31,163 nt of DNA from Stentor coeruleus (lineage: Eukaryota > Ciliophora > Heterotrichea > Heterotrichida > Stentoridae): contig MPUH01000873.1 in NCBI GenBank assembly GCA_001970955.1, positions 1 through 31,163 on the forward strand, read 5' to 3'. The translations under genes and the position numbers were made by a program. Of the stretch, positions 1-9,349 are shown piece by piece. The stretch's first letter is position 1. Each line of letters begins with the position of its first letter. The notes beneath the pieces are model-generated. The model searched no databases and was not told the DNA's origin. It saw only the letters and a program-made list of their open reading frames with translations.

Positions 1-26
1 TACTAAGCCCACATACTAAGCCCACA
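1..26. repeat. Two tandem copies of a 13-bp unit at the window edge
   Basis: TACTAAGCCCACA occurs twice, back to back, at the very start of the window. It is not the telomere unit. It could be a small natural duplication or an overlap left at a contig edge. Confidence 0.7.
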
Positions 27-194
27 TCTAAATATATATTATTTCTATATTCTGCATATCCTTAAATTAAACCAAATCTCCTGCAAAAATTTGAAAACTT
101 ATCAAATCTTCACATAAAAACTCTTAAAATTTATATACAACCTTATTAATTATTGAAACCCTAATATCATCACTAATAAAATTACTCCTCGATA

Positions 195-752
195 TTATTT
201 TAATAAATCTTCAAATGATCCTTCTAATGAATACGAATATTCTGGCAAATTAAATCCTTTATGGTCTTGGTCAGACTTTTTTTGCCAAACTCTCCCAGAA
301 TTTCTACTAATATTATCACGAATATATTTATGGAAACGATTTGATTCTTCCCATTTAGCTTTAGAATAAACGCTTTCTGTTGTTTGAAGTCTTTTAAGCA
401 ATAATTTGTTTGAACTTTGGATTTCTTGTATCTTTTTTTCACGAAAATGCCTGTTCAGAGATTTGACTGACACTGATTCTTTTAATTTTTTTTCTGTAGG
501 AGGTAATTTGCCGTTAAGATCAATTCTCAGCATTCTTTGCAATAGACTTTTGTTTTCAGTGTTTATTTGCAAATCTCTAACTTTTTGCGTGCGGACTTTC
601 TTTCCAGGTTTGCGAAGACCAGTGATAAATGCTTTGGGTCTTGAGTTATCGACGGATGGTTTTATGGCGATTAGGTTTTTAATCATTTGCTCATCTTGAC
701 GCTTTTTTAAATATTCTTGATATTTTGACTTGCAGCTGATGGTATTCCACAT
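195..752 (-). CDS. CFAP97D1-like ciliary protein (Hemingway/KIAA1430 family)
   Basis: The predicted protein is 185 residues and very basic. Seen: the order of elements matches the CFAP97 domain of axonemal CFAP97D proteins. An early SKYQEYLKKR helix comes first, then an ENKSLLQRM segment, then SLNRHFREKKIQEIQ leading into NKLLLKRLQ, and finally a SVYSKAKWEESNRFHKYI stretch ending in DNIS. Known: this family is linked to cilia and sperm flagella. Inferred: an axonemal or basal-body role in this heavily ciliated cell. The frame extends 11 codons upstream only to a GTG, with a stop at 801-803, so I chose the first ATG (752). It ends in TAA. No intron was seen. Its 3' flank (1-194) is C-rich on the plus strand, as after other minus-strand genes here. 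Confidence 0.75.
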   Translation of the reverse strand: MWNTISCKSKYQEYLKKRQDEQMIKNLIAIKPSVDNSRPKAFITGLRKPGKKVRTQKVRDLQINTENKSLLQRMLRIDLNGKLPPTEKKLKESVSVKSLNRHFREKKIQEIQSSNKLLLKRLQTTESVYSKAKWEESNRFHKYIRDNISRNSGRVWQKKSDQDHKGFNLPEYSYSLEGSFEDLLK

Positions 753-785
753 TTTTATAATATAATCTTTATCAAAAAGAATCAC

Positions 786-1964
786 TTTGCTTTCAAATAC
801 TTAATTTCTCTGTGTATCAAATTCCTTTTATACTTTGTCATTTATTTACTTGCGCTTAAAGGGTTTGTTTTCATCGTCTTTAAACTATTTTTCCTCTTCA
901 CCAATAGAAATTTGCCAGTCTATTGACTTTCTAAACTACTTGAAAATCTTATAAACTGTATTGGAATTGATTACAATTATTATAGATACAAATTCAGGTT
1001 TTAATATAAAACAATAAAAGCATAAATAAGAGTATTGGATATTTGGCCAAACTTTGTAAATCCTAGGGGAGAATTTTTGGCTATGAATTACCATCATTCT
1101 AAATCCCACAATTTTTTTAACATATTTATATTGCCTTAGCAGTAAATAATAGATTTAAGGAGATAGTCAGGTTTTAGACTTAATATTTTATCCAATTAGT
1201 ATTTAAAGAGATTAAAGAAATTTCTATTGAGTGTTTATAGCATACTGAGCACATGTATTTAGTGCCAGGCATTTTCTGTAATGATCTGCAATAATTACAC
1301 AGTTTTTTTTTATCTATAAGCACTAATTCATGTTTTTGATAGGAAATTATATCAATATGCATGGCTTCAGTGTGCTGCTACATAATTACTTCAAATCTTA
1401 CAAGTTAATTTATTATTTGCAAACGAAAGTCAACATATTCTATTTTTCTTAGGATTTCACTGTATATTACAATAAAATTATTTACACCGATCTCGAATAG
1501 ATAATGCAAAAAATTCATGCTTCCACAAACTTTTAAACTTATGAAGGTAATAAACTATTCTTTGATAAAACAAATCTATTCCACCATTTAATTCATATAA
1601 TCTACAACTATCAATAGAATCTTATAGTCAATTGCTTTGACTTCCTTTTTCAAAGTTTTTTTTCTGTACAAAAGTGTTTTGGTAGTATTACTCTATTATC
1701 TAGCCATCTTACAAGAGTTATATTAACTTTCTGTTAAAATAAGATGTCTTTATTTTTTAACTTTATTTAATTGTCTTAGCATTAAGAATATCTGATGAAG
1801 ATTTTTTAATAGTCCCAGTACACTTTATTCCTATAACGTTAAATCTTTAAGCAAAGTAATAGATGTGTGTGCAGGGGAAAGACTCAATAAAAAAATTCCA
1901 AAAAAAATCATAATTATTTACTTTTTACACACAAAAAAGTATCAACATATTCCTAATGCAATAA
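786..1964. other. Intergenic region without an intact gene
   Basis: About 1.2 kb lies between the CFAP97D-like gene and the Rab-like gene. The only protein-like signal is a minus-strand run between about 1180 and 1640 that includes a paired-CxxC fragment. The rest is AT-rich with frequent stops on both strands. I saw no tRNA. Confidence 0.6.
1180..1640 (-). pseudogene. Decayed zinc-finger-like fragment
   Basis: A 60-codon minus-strand frame (1180-1362) contains KHELVLIDKKK, then CNYC, a spacer with GTKYMC and a final CSVC. This H...CxxC...YxCxxC order resembles C1/DC1 or ZZ-type zinc fingers, but the second half of the finger does not follow. Upstream on the same strand (about 1460-1640) a protein-like run with GGIDLFYQRIVYYLHKFK is followed by several stops. 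Together they look like the tail of a dead gene. A short functional peptide cannot be excluded. Confidence 0.3.
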
Positions 1965-2522
1965 ATGTGCTGTAGGTCAAAAGGTGAAAAACAAGCCCCA
2001 CTCATGGAAAACAAACACGAAACCAAAGTTGTGTTTCTTGGGGACTCAGGAGTAGGGAAGTCTTCAATTCTCCTACGTTTTCACAGAAATGAATTCAGCG
2101 AATCCTTCGAAGTTACAATTGGAGGAGCATTTTTACAAACAAAAGTTGAATTAGAAAAAGGCTTTACTGTAACTCTAGATGTCTGGGACACAGCAGGTCA
2201 AGAACGCTTTCGATCATTAATGCCTCTTTACTATAGGCAAGCATCAGCTGCTGTAATAGTTTATGATGTTGGGGATATGAAGTCTTTTCAAAGATGTGAT
2301 TACTGGGTCAAAACTTTGAAAGAACAAGAACCTAAATGCGTATTGTTTTTAGTAGGAAACAAAGCTGATAAAGAAAATCGTGAAGTCACACAGGAATATT
2401 CTGCAGAGTTTGCTAAAATTCATAATATGATTACTTTTGAGACTTCAGCGAAAACTTCTAAAAATGTTCAAACACTTTTTTATCAAATAGCTGAGATTAC
2501 TATGAAATCTAAAAGTATTTAG
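1965..2522 (+). CDS. Rab5-like small GTPase without C-terminal prenylation cysteines
   Basis: A 185-residue Ras-superfamily GTPase, closest by eye to the Rab5/Rab22 group, which acts in early endocytic membrane traffic. Seen: P-loop GDSGVGKSS (about residues 26-34), switch I TIGGAF, switch II WDTAGQERF, guanine-recognition NKAD and ETSAK. All nucleotide-binding motifs are intact, including the Gln of switch II. The protein stops about 20 residues after ETSAK (ending KSKSI), without the hypervariable tail and CC/CXC motif that normally receives geranylgeranyl. I found no 15- or 16-nt GT-AG intron that would add one. The first ATG gives an N-terminus beginning MCCRSKG; the ATG at 2004 gives a conventional Rab start (MENKHETK). 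The two cysteines after Met could be an alternative lipid site (inference). Confidence 0.92.
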   Translation: MCCRSKGEKQAPLMENKHETKVVFLGDSGVGKSSILLRFHRNEFSESFEVTIGGAFLQTKVELEKGFTVTLDVWDTAGQERFRSLMPLYYRQASAAVIVYDVGDMKSFQRCDYWVKTLKEQEPKCVLFLVGNKADKENREVTQEYSAEFAKIHNMITFETSAKTSKNVQTLFYQIAEITMKSKSI

Positions 2523-4596
2523 TATAAATTTGATGGGAAAGATTTAGGTTGATATTTTTTATTAGGATATGGTAAATTGTATGTGAAGGTTGTTTAAGAA
2601 GTGGATGTTTAGATGAAAATTTGATATCGGCGGATTTATGTTGTGATGGTATGATTGGAGATATAAATAGGGTTTTATATCAGTTAATATTTACGATTTA
2701 ATATGTTTGTTTAGAGAAATTATGAATGTGGCTATTGCTATATATATCTTGTAGAACTTACATAAAAGTAAATTATTATCTATACTGTATTACTTATAAT
2801 AATGGGTGTATATGATTTTGTGATTATTTTTAATTTTTTACTTTATAGTAGTTACCCTAATAATTTATAGGAGGTAATGAATGTGTGAATATAAGAATAA
2901 GTCTTTTTTTATTATAATGCTTAACTTCTTTAGTATAGTTTGTTCATGATGACCAGCTAGTTTTCTAAAAGCCAATAGTATAAAAATGAGTATTAAATAA
3001 TTTTATGGATCAGTATTTTTCTTAAAAGGTTGCCTAGTTGTAAATTCAAGCAGACCAAATCAATTTTTTTCTTGGAAAACACTTGAGCCAATGGATGAAG
3101 AATTTACCTAAATTCAGAATATTAGACAATAAAAACTCTTCTGAGATCGACATATTAGATGAATATTTTTATGAGTGAATATTGAAGCAAATTGCTGATC
3201 TCATGAATGCTTCCTTCTCGAATAGGAAAACTTAAAGACTAGAGAGTTCTTGACAGATTTGACAGTATTGAATTGAAAAACTATATTGGGATATTGATGA
3301 TGGGTATAAACTTTCTAATTATAAATTCATTGGGATAGATCCAGCTGTGGGAAAATAAATTGATGAGATCAACAATAACAAGAGATAGATTTGCATTAAT
3401 AGGAACATATCTGACAATAAGCCCAAAAAATAATCCGAAAGATAAATTGCAATGAATTCACTTTTTGGAATTAGAACACATTCAATAATCAAAAACCTTG
3501 TGCAAGCTAGAAAATATATCAATTGATAAGTTGATGATTGCTTATAAAGGAAGACATGGACTAAAGCAATGCCTACTTATGAAGCCGATTAAATGGGAAT
3601 TCAAAGACTTTTTATTCCTTGAATCAAGCATAGGGTATTGCTTAAACTTCAAGTTTTTCACTGTTGCTAACCAAATCGAATTCAACAAAAAAGTATTTGC
3701 TTAAATCTGTTAAGAGGCTTAGAAAATCAAAATTATCATGTTTACTGCTATAATTATTATACTTCGTTTAAATTAGTTGATACTCTTTAACTAAAATGAA
3801 TAAATATTACAGGAACAAAAGGTTGTCTGCAGTAGAATTTCTGGCACAAATAATAATAGTAGAATGCTTTAATGAAATAGTTAAAGATAGGAAACGAAAG
3901 TCATTGATTGATGTGCTAGGAGATAAATTAAACCTGATACTTCATTTGCAAGTGATTAATTAAGAATATGGAATAATTTGCTAGATTACTTTAAGAATTT
4001 GGTTTTGAAACATACACAGAATATTGAATGTTTCTTGAATATTCAAGAGTAGTTTAAGAAAGCAAGGCATTAAAGCATAATTTGTCAGTGCTTTAACGAG
4101 TTTATGTACAGAAAACTCATAGTTATGCATTTTTTTTAAGAGATTCTGGATTAGGTTTTAATTTTTACACGAAATATCAAATAATAATTTTTCAGTTTTA
4201 GCAAATTATTTTCCTTCTTTTTTTATTTATGAGTTATGAAAATTATGACTTATATTTTGACTTTCAGGCCCTTTAGCAAAATTGTTTTAAATATCACCGA
4301 TATATTAAGTGACTCTTCTATTATTATTATTTTTGCCATGATTGCAGCAACTATGGCTATGACTAAATTAATAATGATGTGTATAAGTGATATTGGTATT
4401 GAAATAGTTTTAAATTTGTTAAGAAAAAATTGAGACAAGGGTTATCCTAAATAAATAAAATTCTATGAGAATACTACTGAAATTAATTCAAAGATTTAAA
4501 ATAGGTTTGTTTAGACTATTAAAATTATCGATACTGTTTATGTATTATAATTTAATCAGATAAGCCTTTTAAGTGGAATTTACCTTAAAATTCATA
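2523..4596. other. Gene-poor region with a piggyBac relic
   Basis: The first 180 bases after the Rab gene are strikingly G-rich and C-poor (32 G to 2 C in 2521-2640), the usual 3' flank in this window. The centre carries a broken piggyBac transposase, listed separately. From about 4000 to 4590 I see only AT-rich sequence; the roughly 65-codon frames at 4236-4438 on both strands look like chance. Confidence 0.6.
3140..3990 (+). pseudogene. Degenerate piggyBac (DDE_Tnp_1_7) transposase
   Basis: From 3270 one frame reads ELKNYIGILMMGIN, then ITRDRFALIGTYL, KDKL, and the family core ISIDKLMIAYKGRHGLKQ with MKPIKWEFKDF. A second frame from about 3709 continues LENQNYHVYCYNYYTSFKL and later ITGTKG. 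These match, in order, the piggyBac transposase catalytic domain. It is dead: in-frame stops lie at 3336 (TAG), 3453 (TGA) and 3486 (TAA), there is a frame change near 3705, and more stops follow. The first catalytic Asp (in SIDKLM) remains, but the position normally CDN reads CYN. An upstream fragment (about 3140-3200, ILDEYFYE...ILKQIADL) fits the N-terminal part. Terminal repeats were not identified, so the ends are approximate. A domesticated PiggyMac gene is unlikely because of the stops. Confidence 0.85.
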
Positions 4597-6366
4597 TTAG
4601 TATGTAAAACTACTGATAAAAATCCCATCTATTTCTTTTAAAAGGCTCTCCCTATATTCATTTGAGTTTTTTTCTGTACCCCAAACGTCCCATTCAATGC
4701 TAATCCCAATAACCGCAGTTTTTCCTTCACAAGTTATCAATTTCTTCCTTCTTTGTACTAGAGAAACCTCAATATCATAAGCAAGAATAAGATAATAATT
4801 CAGCCCTTGAACCAAACTTAATACATTAGTATCATTTTCTATAGATTTCATCATTTTTTTCCTTAAAGAGGCAGGTATTTTAATCATATCTATACTAAAT
4901 TCAGCACATGAATTATTTATTGCATTTTGACTTTTATAAGATTTACCTCTAATTATAGTGAGTTTTGGGTTTTTAAATGCATAACCCAAGTTTTCATATA
5001 AAACAAAATGTAATGCGCTTTCACCTTCATATTCGATTGTAAAAAAACCATATATAGAGATTAAGGATGAAGATGAATTTTCTTGACGTTGGGAATATGA
5101 TGGGAATGTTGATGAGAAATTCTGCATATCTTCTGCGGAAAAGGTTTTTAGGTAGAACTTTTTATCGTAGGTGAGGAATGTAAAAGTATTGTTGGAATTA
5201 TTTATATATCGAGAATTAAGGCCTTCAGAATTTTTATCGATATCGAAAGAATATACAAAATTCTTCATTTTCATATTCTCTGAATTTATAACTCTCTTAC
5301 TTTGCTTATAATTATACAAAGTAACCTTGCACATTCTATTCATATACTCATAAGTCCACTTCTTTTCTCCATTCATACTACATTTATTTTACCATTTTAT
5401 CCCTGCAGTACAAAAATCAGAAAATACCATAATCAAACTTGCAAGAATATTGTTAACTTGAGCCTTTATAGTATTTACTTTTTTATCCAATTGTTGAAAA
5501 AGATTACTATATGGTAACAAATTTATTTCTAATACACTTTGTGAAATTTTATCTTCATGTTTTCCTATTATAGAATTCCATAAATGTTTTAAAAGTTTTT
5601 TTTGACTGAACCTTGCAAAGAAAACTACAGCGCCAGAGATTGCGTTGAGTAAAGCTCCAATCTAAATATTCATTACATTTCTAGACCATTCTATTATGCT
5701 GTTTTGATTTGTGTGGAATTCCGGATAGTTAACCCCATTGATAATTTGGATTGGAGCAAATGTTATAATAAACCCCAAAACAACATATAAATGATACTTT
5801 AACGCTGAAGCGCACTCATCATCATTTTTTGACCTCTTATAAAACGAAAGTCCCATAAATATAAGTATCAAAGTTATATAAAAAAAATTCCTTATCACAG
5901 GAACAATTTCATATTCAGAACTTGCTTCAATGCCACATGCACCAAATTTAGATGACCCAGCTTTACCTGAAATTTCTAACATAATTAAAAAAGGAATCGA
6001 TGTTATTTGGGCAATGGCATGAAAATAATAGCTTCTTTTTTTAAAATCATCTAAATATTTCTGAGAAACACTGAAATAGATTTCCAGAGTCAAGAAAAGT
6101 ATATAATTAAAAGCTATAGTTGAAGAATAAAAGACTAAAGCACCAACAAATCTGCAGCCTTGCATAGTTATAGAATTTCTTATAATAGCTACAGCACTAA
6201 GCCAGTGAAAATCCACAATTAAATGTGCTATGACTTGTATGATCACATATATACCAGGACGGTGCCTTAGTTTTTTGAGTTTGATAAATGCGTAAATCAT
6301 AAGCAGTTCGCAAACAATTGAAATAGACATAAAGACCAAAAGAAAAACTAGAACTAGTTCATTCAT
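4597..6366 (-). CDS. Seven-helix receptor fused to a degenerate PIP-kinase domain, copy 1
   Basis: A three-exon gene: exons 6366-5677, 5661-5393 and 5377-4597, joined by 15-nt introns, giving 579 residues. Seen: exon 1 and the start of exon 2 encode about seven hydrophobic helices with short basic loops. Exon 3 begins MNGEKKWTYEYMN and carries a PIP-kinase-like fold: TFLTYDKKFYLKTF (the ATP-site Lys region), FPSYSQRQ, LISIYGFFTIEYEGES and GLNYYLILAYD (the counterpart of the MDYSLLLG motif). Known: receptor-PIP-kinase fusions (GPCR-PIPK; Dictyostelium RpkA) occur in amoebae, oomycetes and ciliates. Odd: the DLKGS-type catalytic motif is absent and MDYSLL has lost its Asp, so the kinase is probably inactive. 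Exon 2 is exactly 15 nt longer than in copy 2 (see 5464-5478). A conserved block lies upstream at 6442-6458. Ligand unknown. Confidence 0.8.
5378..5392 (-). other. 15-nt intron 2 of receptor-kinase copy 1
   Basis: The sense sequence is GTAAAATAAATGTAG, with A at position 10. Removing it joins a TG to a T, giving a Cys codon followed by MNGEKKW, and keeps the frame. Confidence 0.9.
5464..5478 (-). other. Candidate extra 15-nt intron inside exon 2 of copy 1
   Basis: The sense sequence is GTAAATACTATAAAG. It starts GTA, ends AG, has A at position 10 and is absent from copy 2. It has no stop and a length divisible by three, so it could also be five translated residues (VNTIK). Confidence 0.55.
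5662..5676 (-). other. 15-nt intron 1 of receptor-kinase copy 1
   Basis: The sense sequence is GTAATGAATATTTAG. It splits the seventh transmembrane helix between EWSRN and IGALLNAI. It aligns exactly with the intron at 8027-8041 in copy 2. Confidence 0.93.
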
Positions 6367-6379
6367 TATTTATATAAAA
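6364..6379 (-). promoter_or_regulatory. TATA-like start context of receptor-kinase copy 1
   Basis: On the sense strand TTTTATATAAATAATG runs into the start codon. The same 16 bases precede the start of copy 2, so the spacing is conserved. A promoter role is inferred. Confidence 0.35.
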
Positions 6380-6979
6380 GCATAAGAGAATATAATGCTT
6401 ATAAAAAATAAACCTATAAAAAAAGCTTTATGTTAAAAAAGTTTACCGATATTAAAGGTTTGGGTTTTGTGGTTTATAATTATATAAAAAATTTGGATTT
6501 TTGTCAGTAACTATTGGATAATTTATATAATCCTGATTTATGATATTTTTTGACTATAATGAATAAATTATGATTTTTGATTAAAATAGTACTTTTAAAT
6601 TTCAGTGTTGACTGAATTTAAGGTTTTCAATTTTTTATTATATAAATTTTTGGTAGTCAAGTCATGATACATAAAAAAATCCTATTTCTTTATATGCATA
6701 GACTACTTCTAAGCATCTATTGAATTTCACTATAACACCTCATATCATTAATTTATAAGCATGATTTCTACACAAAGATCATAAGAATTTTGTCTCTATG
6801 ATGAGTACAATCATTATACTTAATGTCCAACATTTTGAAAATTATATATAAACCTAATTAAGAATTCTTATTCTACTAACAAGCATATATTAAAAATCGT
6901 TTACATTCCTGCCTTATACACAAACTAATCATCCTTTCAAACACTCTTATATATAAAAAATATCTAACTACATATCTCA
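6380..6979. other. Spacer between the tandem receptor-kinase genes
   Basis: About 600 bases of AT-rich DNA containing the conserved upstream block of copy 1 and the 3' flank of copy 2. I see no coding potential or RNA gene. Confidence 0.6.
6442..6458 (-). promoter_or_regulatory. Conserved upstream block of copy 1
   Basis: TTTACCGATATTAAAGG (plus strand) lies about 76 bases upstream of the start codon. The same 17 bases recur at 8848-8864 upstream of copy 2, within otherwise diverged flanks. It is a candidate promoter element. Confidence 0.4.
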
Positions 6980-8767
6980 CTACGTAAAATTACTTACAAA
7001 TATCCCATCAACCTCATGTAATAGATTCTCCCTATACTCTCCAGCACTTTCTTTCGTTCCCCAAACATACCATTCACAACAAATCCCAATAACCGCTGTT
7101 TTCCCTTCACACGTTATCAATTTCTTTCTTTTTTGAACTAAAGCAACTTCTTCATCAAAAACTATAATAAGAAAATAATTCAACCCTTCAAAATCGCTTA
7201 ATACTTTTGCATCTTCTTCTATAGATTTTATTATTCTTTTCCTAAAATTTTCTGGCATTCTAATCCATTCTACACTTGCTTCTGTGCTAATATTGACTGC
7301 TGCGCTAGGATTTTTATGAGGTCTTGATCTAATTATTGTGGTTTTTGGGTTTTTAAATGCGTAACCTAAGTTTTCGTATAGGGTGAAATGCAATGCGCTT
7401 TCACCTTCATATTCGATTGTAAAAAAACCATAGATAGAGATTAACGAGGATGAGAGGTTTTGTTGACGTTGGGAGTATGATGGGAAGATTGATGAAAATG
7501 TTTGCATGTCTGCTTGGGAAAATGTTTTCAGGTAAAATTTCTTGTCATATGTAAGGTAGGTAAAAGTACCATTAAATTCTTTATTATATCTGGATACTAG
7601 GTCCTCAAGATTTGCTTCGATATCAAAAGAATGCAAAAAGCTCTTCATCTTCACATTTTCTGAATCCAACACTCTCTTGCTATGCTTATAATGATACAAC
7701 GTAACATTACAAGTTTTATTCATATACTCATAAGTCCACTTCTTTTCTCCATTCATACTACATATCTTTTACCACTTATTTCCTGCAGTGCTAAAATCAG
7801 AAAAGATTGCAATTATGCTAGCAAGTATATTATTTACTTGTACCTTTTTATCTAATTCTTGAAAAAGATTACTATATGGTAGTAAACTTATTTCTAACAA
7901 GCTTTTGGAAATTTTATTATGTTTTTTTCTTGTTATAGAATTCCATAAATGACTTAAAAGTTTTTTTTGGCTGAACCTTGCAAAGAAAACTGCAGCACCA
8001 GATATTGCATTTAACAATACGCAAATCTAAATATTTTTTACATTTCTAGCCCATTCAGTTATATTGTTATGCTTCATATTAAATTCTGGATAATTAGCCC
8101 CGTTAATAAGCTGGATTGGAGTGAAAGTTATAATAAATGCTAAAATAACATAAAAATGATATTTTAAAGTAGAAATAGATTCAGCATCGTTAATTTGCCT
8201 CTTATTATACGCTAACCCTAAAAACACAAGTATCAAAGGAATATATATAAAATTCCTAATTACAGGAATCATCTCAAATGGTGTGCNATTCCTAATTACA
8301 GGAATCATCTCAAATGGTGTGCTTTCTTGTATAGAACATCCACCAAATTTCGATATTCCATTTTGATTCATGACAATGAGAACTACTAAGCTAGGAATTG
8401 ATGTTACCTGTGCAATCACATGATAATAATAACCTCTTTTTTTATAACCATATGTATAGATTCGAGCAATTTTGAAATAAACTTCTAAAGTCAAAAACAG
8501 TATATAATTAAAAGCTATTGTAGAGCAATAGAAAGTTGTTGCTCCAACTATTTTACAACCATCTTCACCTATTAGGTTTTTTATAGAATCTAAAGCACTA
8601 ATCCAATGTATTTCAATATACAAATGCGCTATGGTTTCTATAAGAATATATATCCCAGGGTGTCGTCTGATTTTTTTGATTTTAATGAACGCGTAAATCA
8701 TTAGAAGTTGACAAATAACTGAAATTGACATGAAGGCTAATAGAAAAGATTTCACCCATACGTTCAT
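6980..8767 (-). CDS. Seven-helix receptor fused to a degenerate PIP-kinase domain, copy 2
   Basis: A tandem paralogue of the gene at 4597-6366 with the same exon plan: exons 8767-8042, 8026-7773 and 7757-6980. An assembly duplication around the N at 8287 adds 36 nt; without it exon 1 is 690 nt, identical in length to copy 1, and the protein is 573 residues. Seen: helices at about FLLAFMSISVICQLLMIYAF, GIYILIETIAHLYIEIHW, FYCSTIAFNYILFLTLEVYF and further on. A Cys at the start of helix 3 and another in the next extracellular loop could form the usual disulphide. The kinase-like part has TYLTYDKKFYLKTF, LISIYGFFTIEYEGES and GLNYFLIIVFDEE, and again lacks the DLKGS-type motif. This suggests a signalling or lipid-binding pseudokinase (inference). 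It ends in TAG. Confidence 0.8.
7758..7772 (-). other. 15-nt intron 2 of receptor-kinase copy 2
   Basis: The sense sequence is GTAAAAGATATGTAG, with A at position 10. Removing it creates the same Cys-MNGEKKW junction as in copy 1. Confidence 0.9.
8027..8041 (-). other. 15-nt intron 1 of receptor-kinase copy 2
   Basis: The sense sequence is GTAAAAAATATTTAG, with A at position 10. It joins EWARN to ICVLLNAI in helix 7, matching copy 1. Confidence 0.93.
8252..8322. repeat. Assembly duplication around a single N (35 bp)
   Basis: Bases 8252-8286 are repeated exactly at 8288-8322, with N at 8287. This inserts 12 codons (a repeat of TPFEMIPVIRN) in the receptor. Copy 1 has no such repeat. Confidence 0.9.
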
Positions 8768-8780
8768 TATTTATATAAAA
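8765..8780 (-). promoter_or_regulatory. TATA-like start context of receptor-kinase copy 2
   Basis: On the sense strand TTTTATATAAATAATG runs into the start codon, identical to copy 1. Confidence 0.35.
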
Positions 8781-8847
8781 ACTATTCTTTTAATATGATA
8801 TGATATATGAATGAAGTGCCTTAGGGGAAATTTATTGGTATAAAAGT

Positions 8848-8864
8848 TTTACCGATATTAAAGG
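8848..8864 (-). promoter_or_regulatory. Conserved upstream block of copy 2
   Basis: The same 17 bases as at 6442-6458, here about 81 bases upstream of the start codon. Confidence 0.4.
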
Positions 8865-9349
8865 GAATAGTATTTGTGCTTGATTATAGAATTAATTCTT
8901 ATGATCTGTTGGGCTAATAATGATAAAAAATTTTTTTAGTAAATTTTCATACAGCTTTGTTATTGAGACAAGTACAAAATGTAAGGCTTGTTGGCTAGTT
9001 AGATAAATGCTAAATGAGAAATATTAGGTTTTATTGTATATATAGGATTGTTTAGGCTAAATCGTAGATAGATTGCTTTTTATTGTAGTGAATCATTATA
9101 TGGAAATTCTAGTATGTTTATTTATAAAATTCGCCATAATATTAGCTAATTATATACTAAATAATACTTTGAGATATGGTAAATATTTTTTTCATCCCTT
9201 CTATAAACAGATTTACATAAAAATCATCACCAAAACTTTGATAGATGATATTGTTAATTTGATTTTGACAATTATCGAATTATTTCCTAAAACTTCCTTC
9301 GTTTGATATTTTATATTTATCTTTGATTTCATTAACATCTATTTGAACT

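Noticed and set aside
1..26. A second telomere at the window start
   Set aside because: The repeated 13-mer does not match CCCTAACA or its complement.
783..785. GTG as start of the CFAP97D-like gene
   Set aside because: GTG starts are not expected for nuclear genes in a ciliate. The ATG at 752 lies just upstream of the conserved part.
4236..4438. Overlapping frames of about 65 codons on both strands
   Set aside because: They are AT-rich, low-complexity hydrophobic translations with no recognisable motif, in a stretch without other coding signals.
7769..8017. An independent 82-residue protein between receptor and kinase frames
   Set aside because: It is the middle exon of the receptor-kinase gene, joined on both sides by 15-nt introns in both paralogues.
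9073..9306. A 77-codon plus-strand membrane-like frame
   Set aside because: It is AT-driven hydrophobic translation lying opposite the decayed PIP-kinase region, with no family signal.
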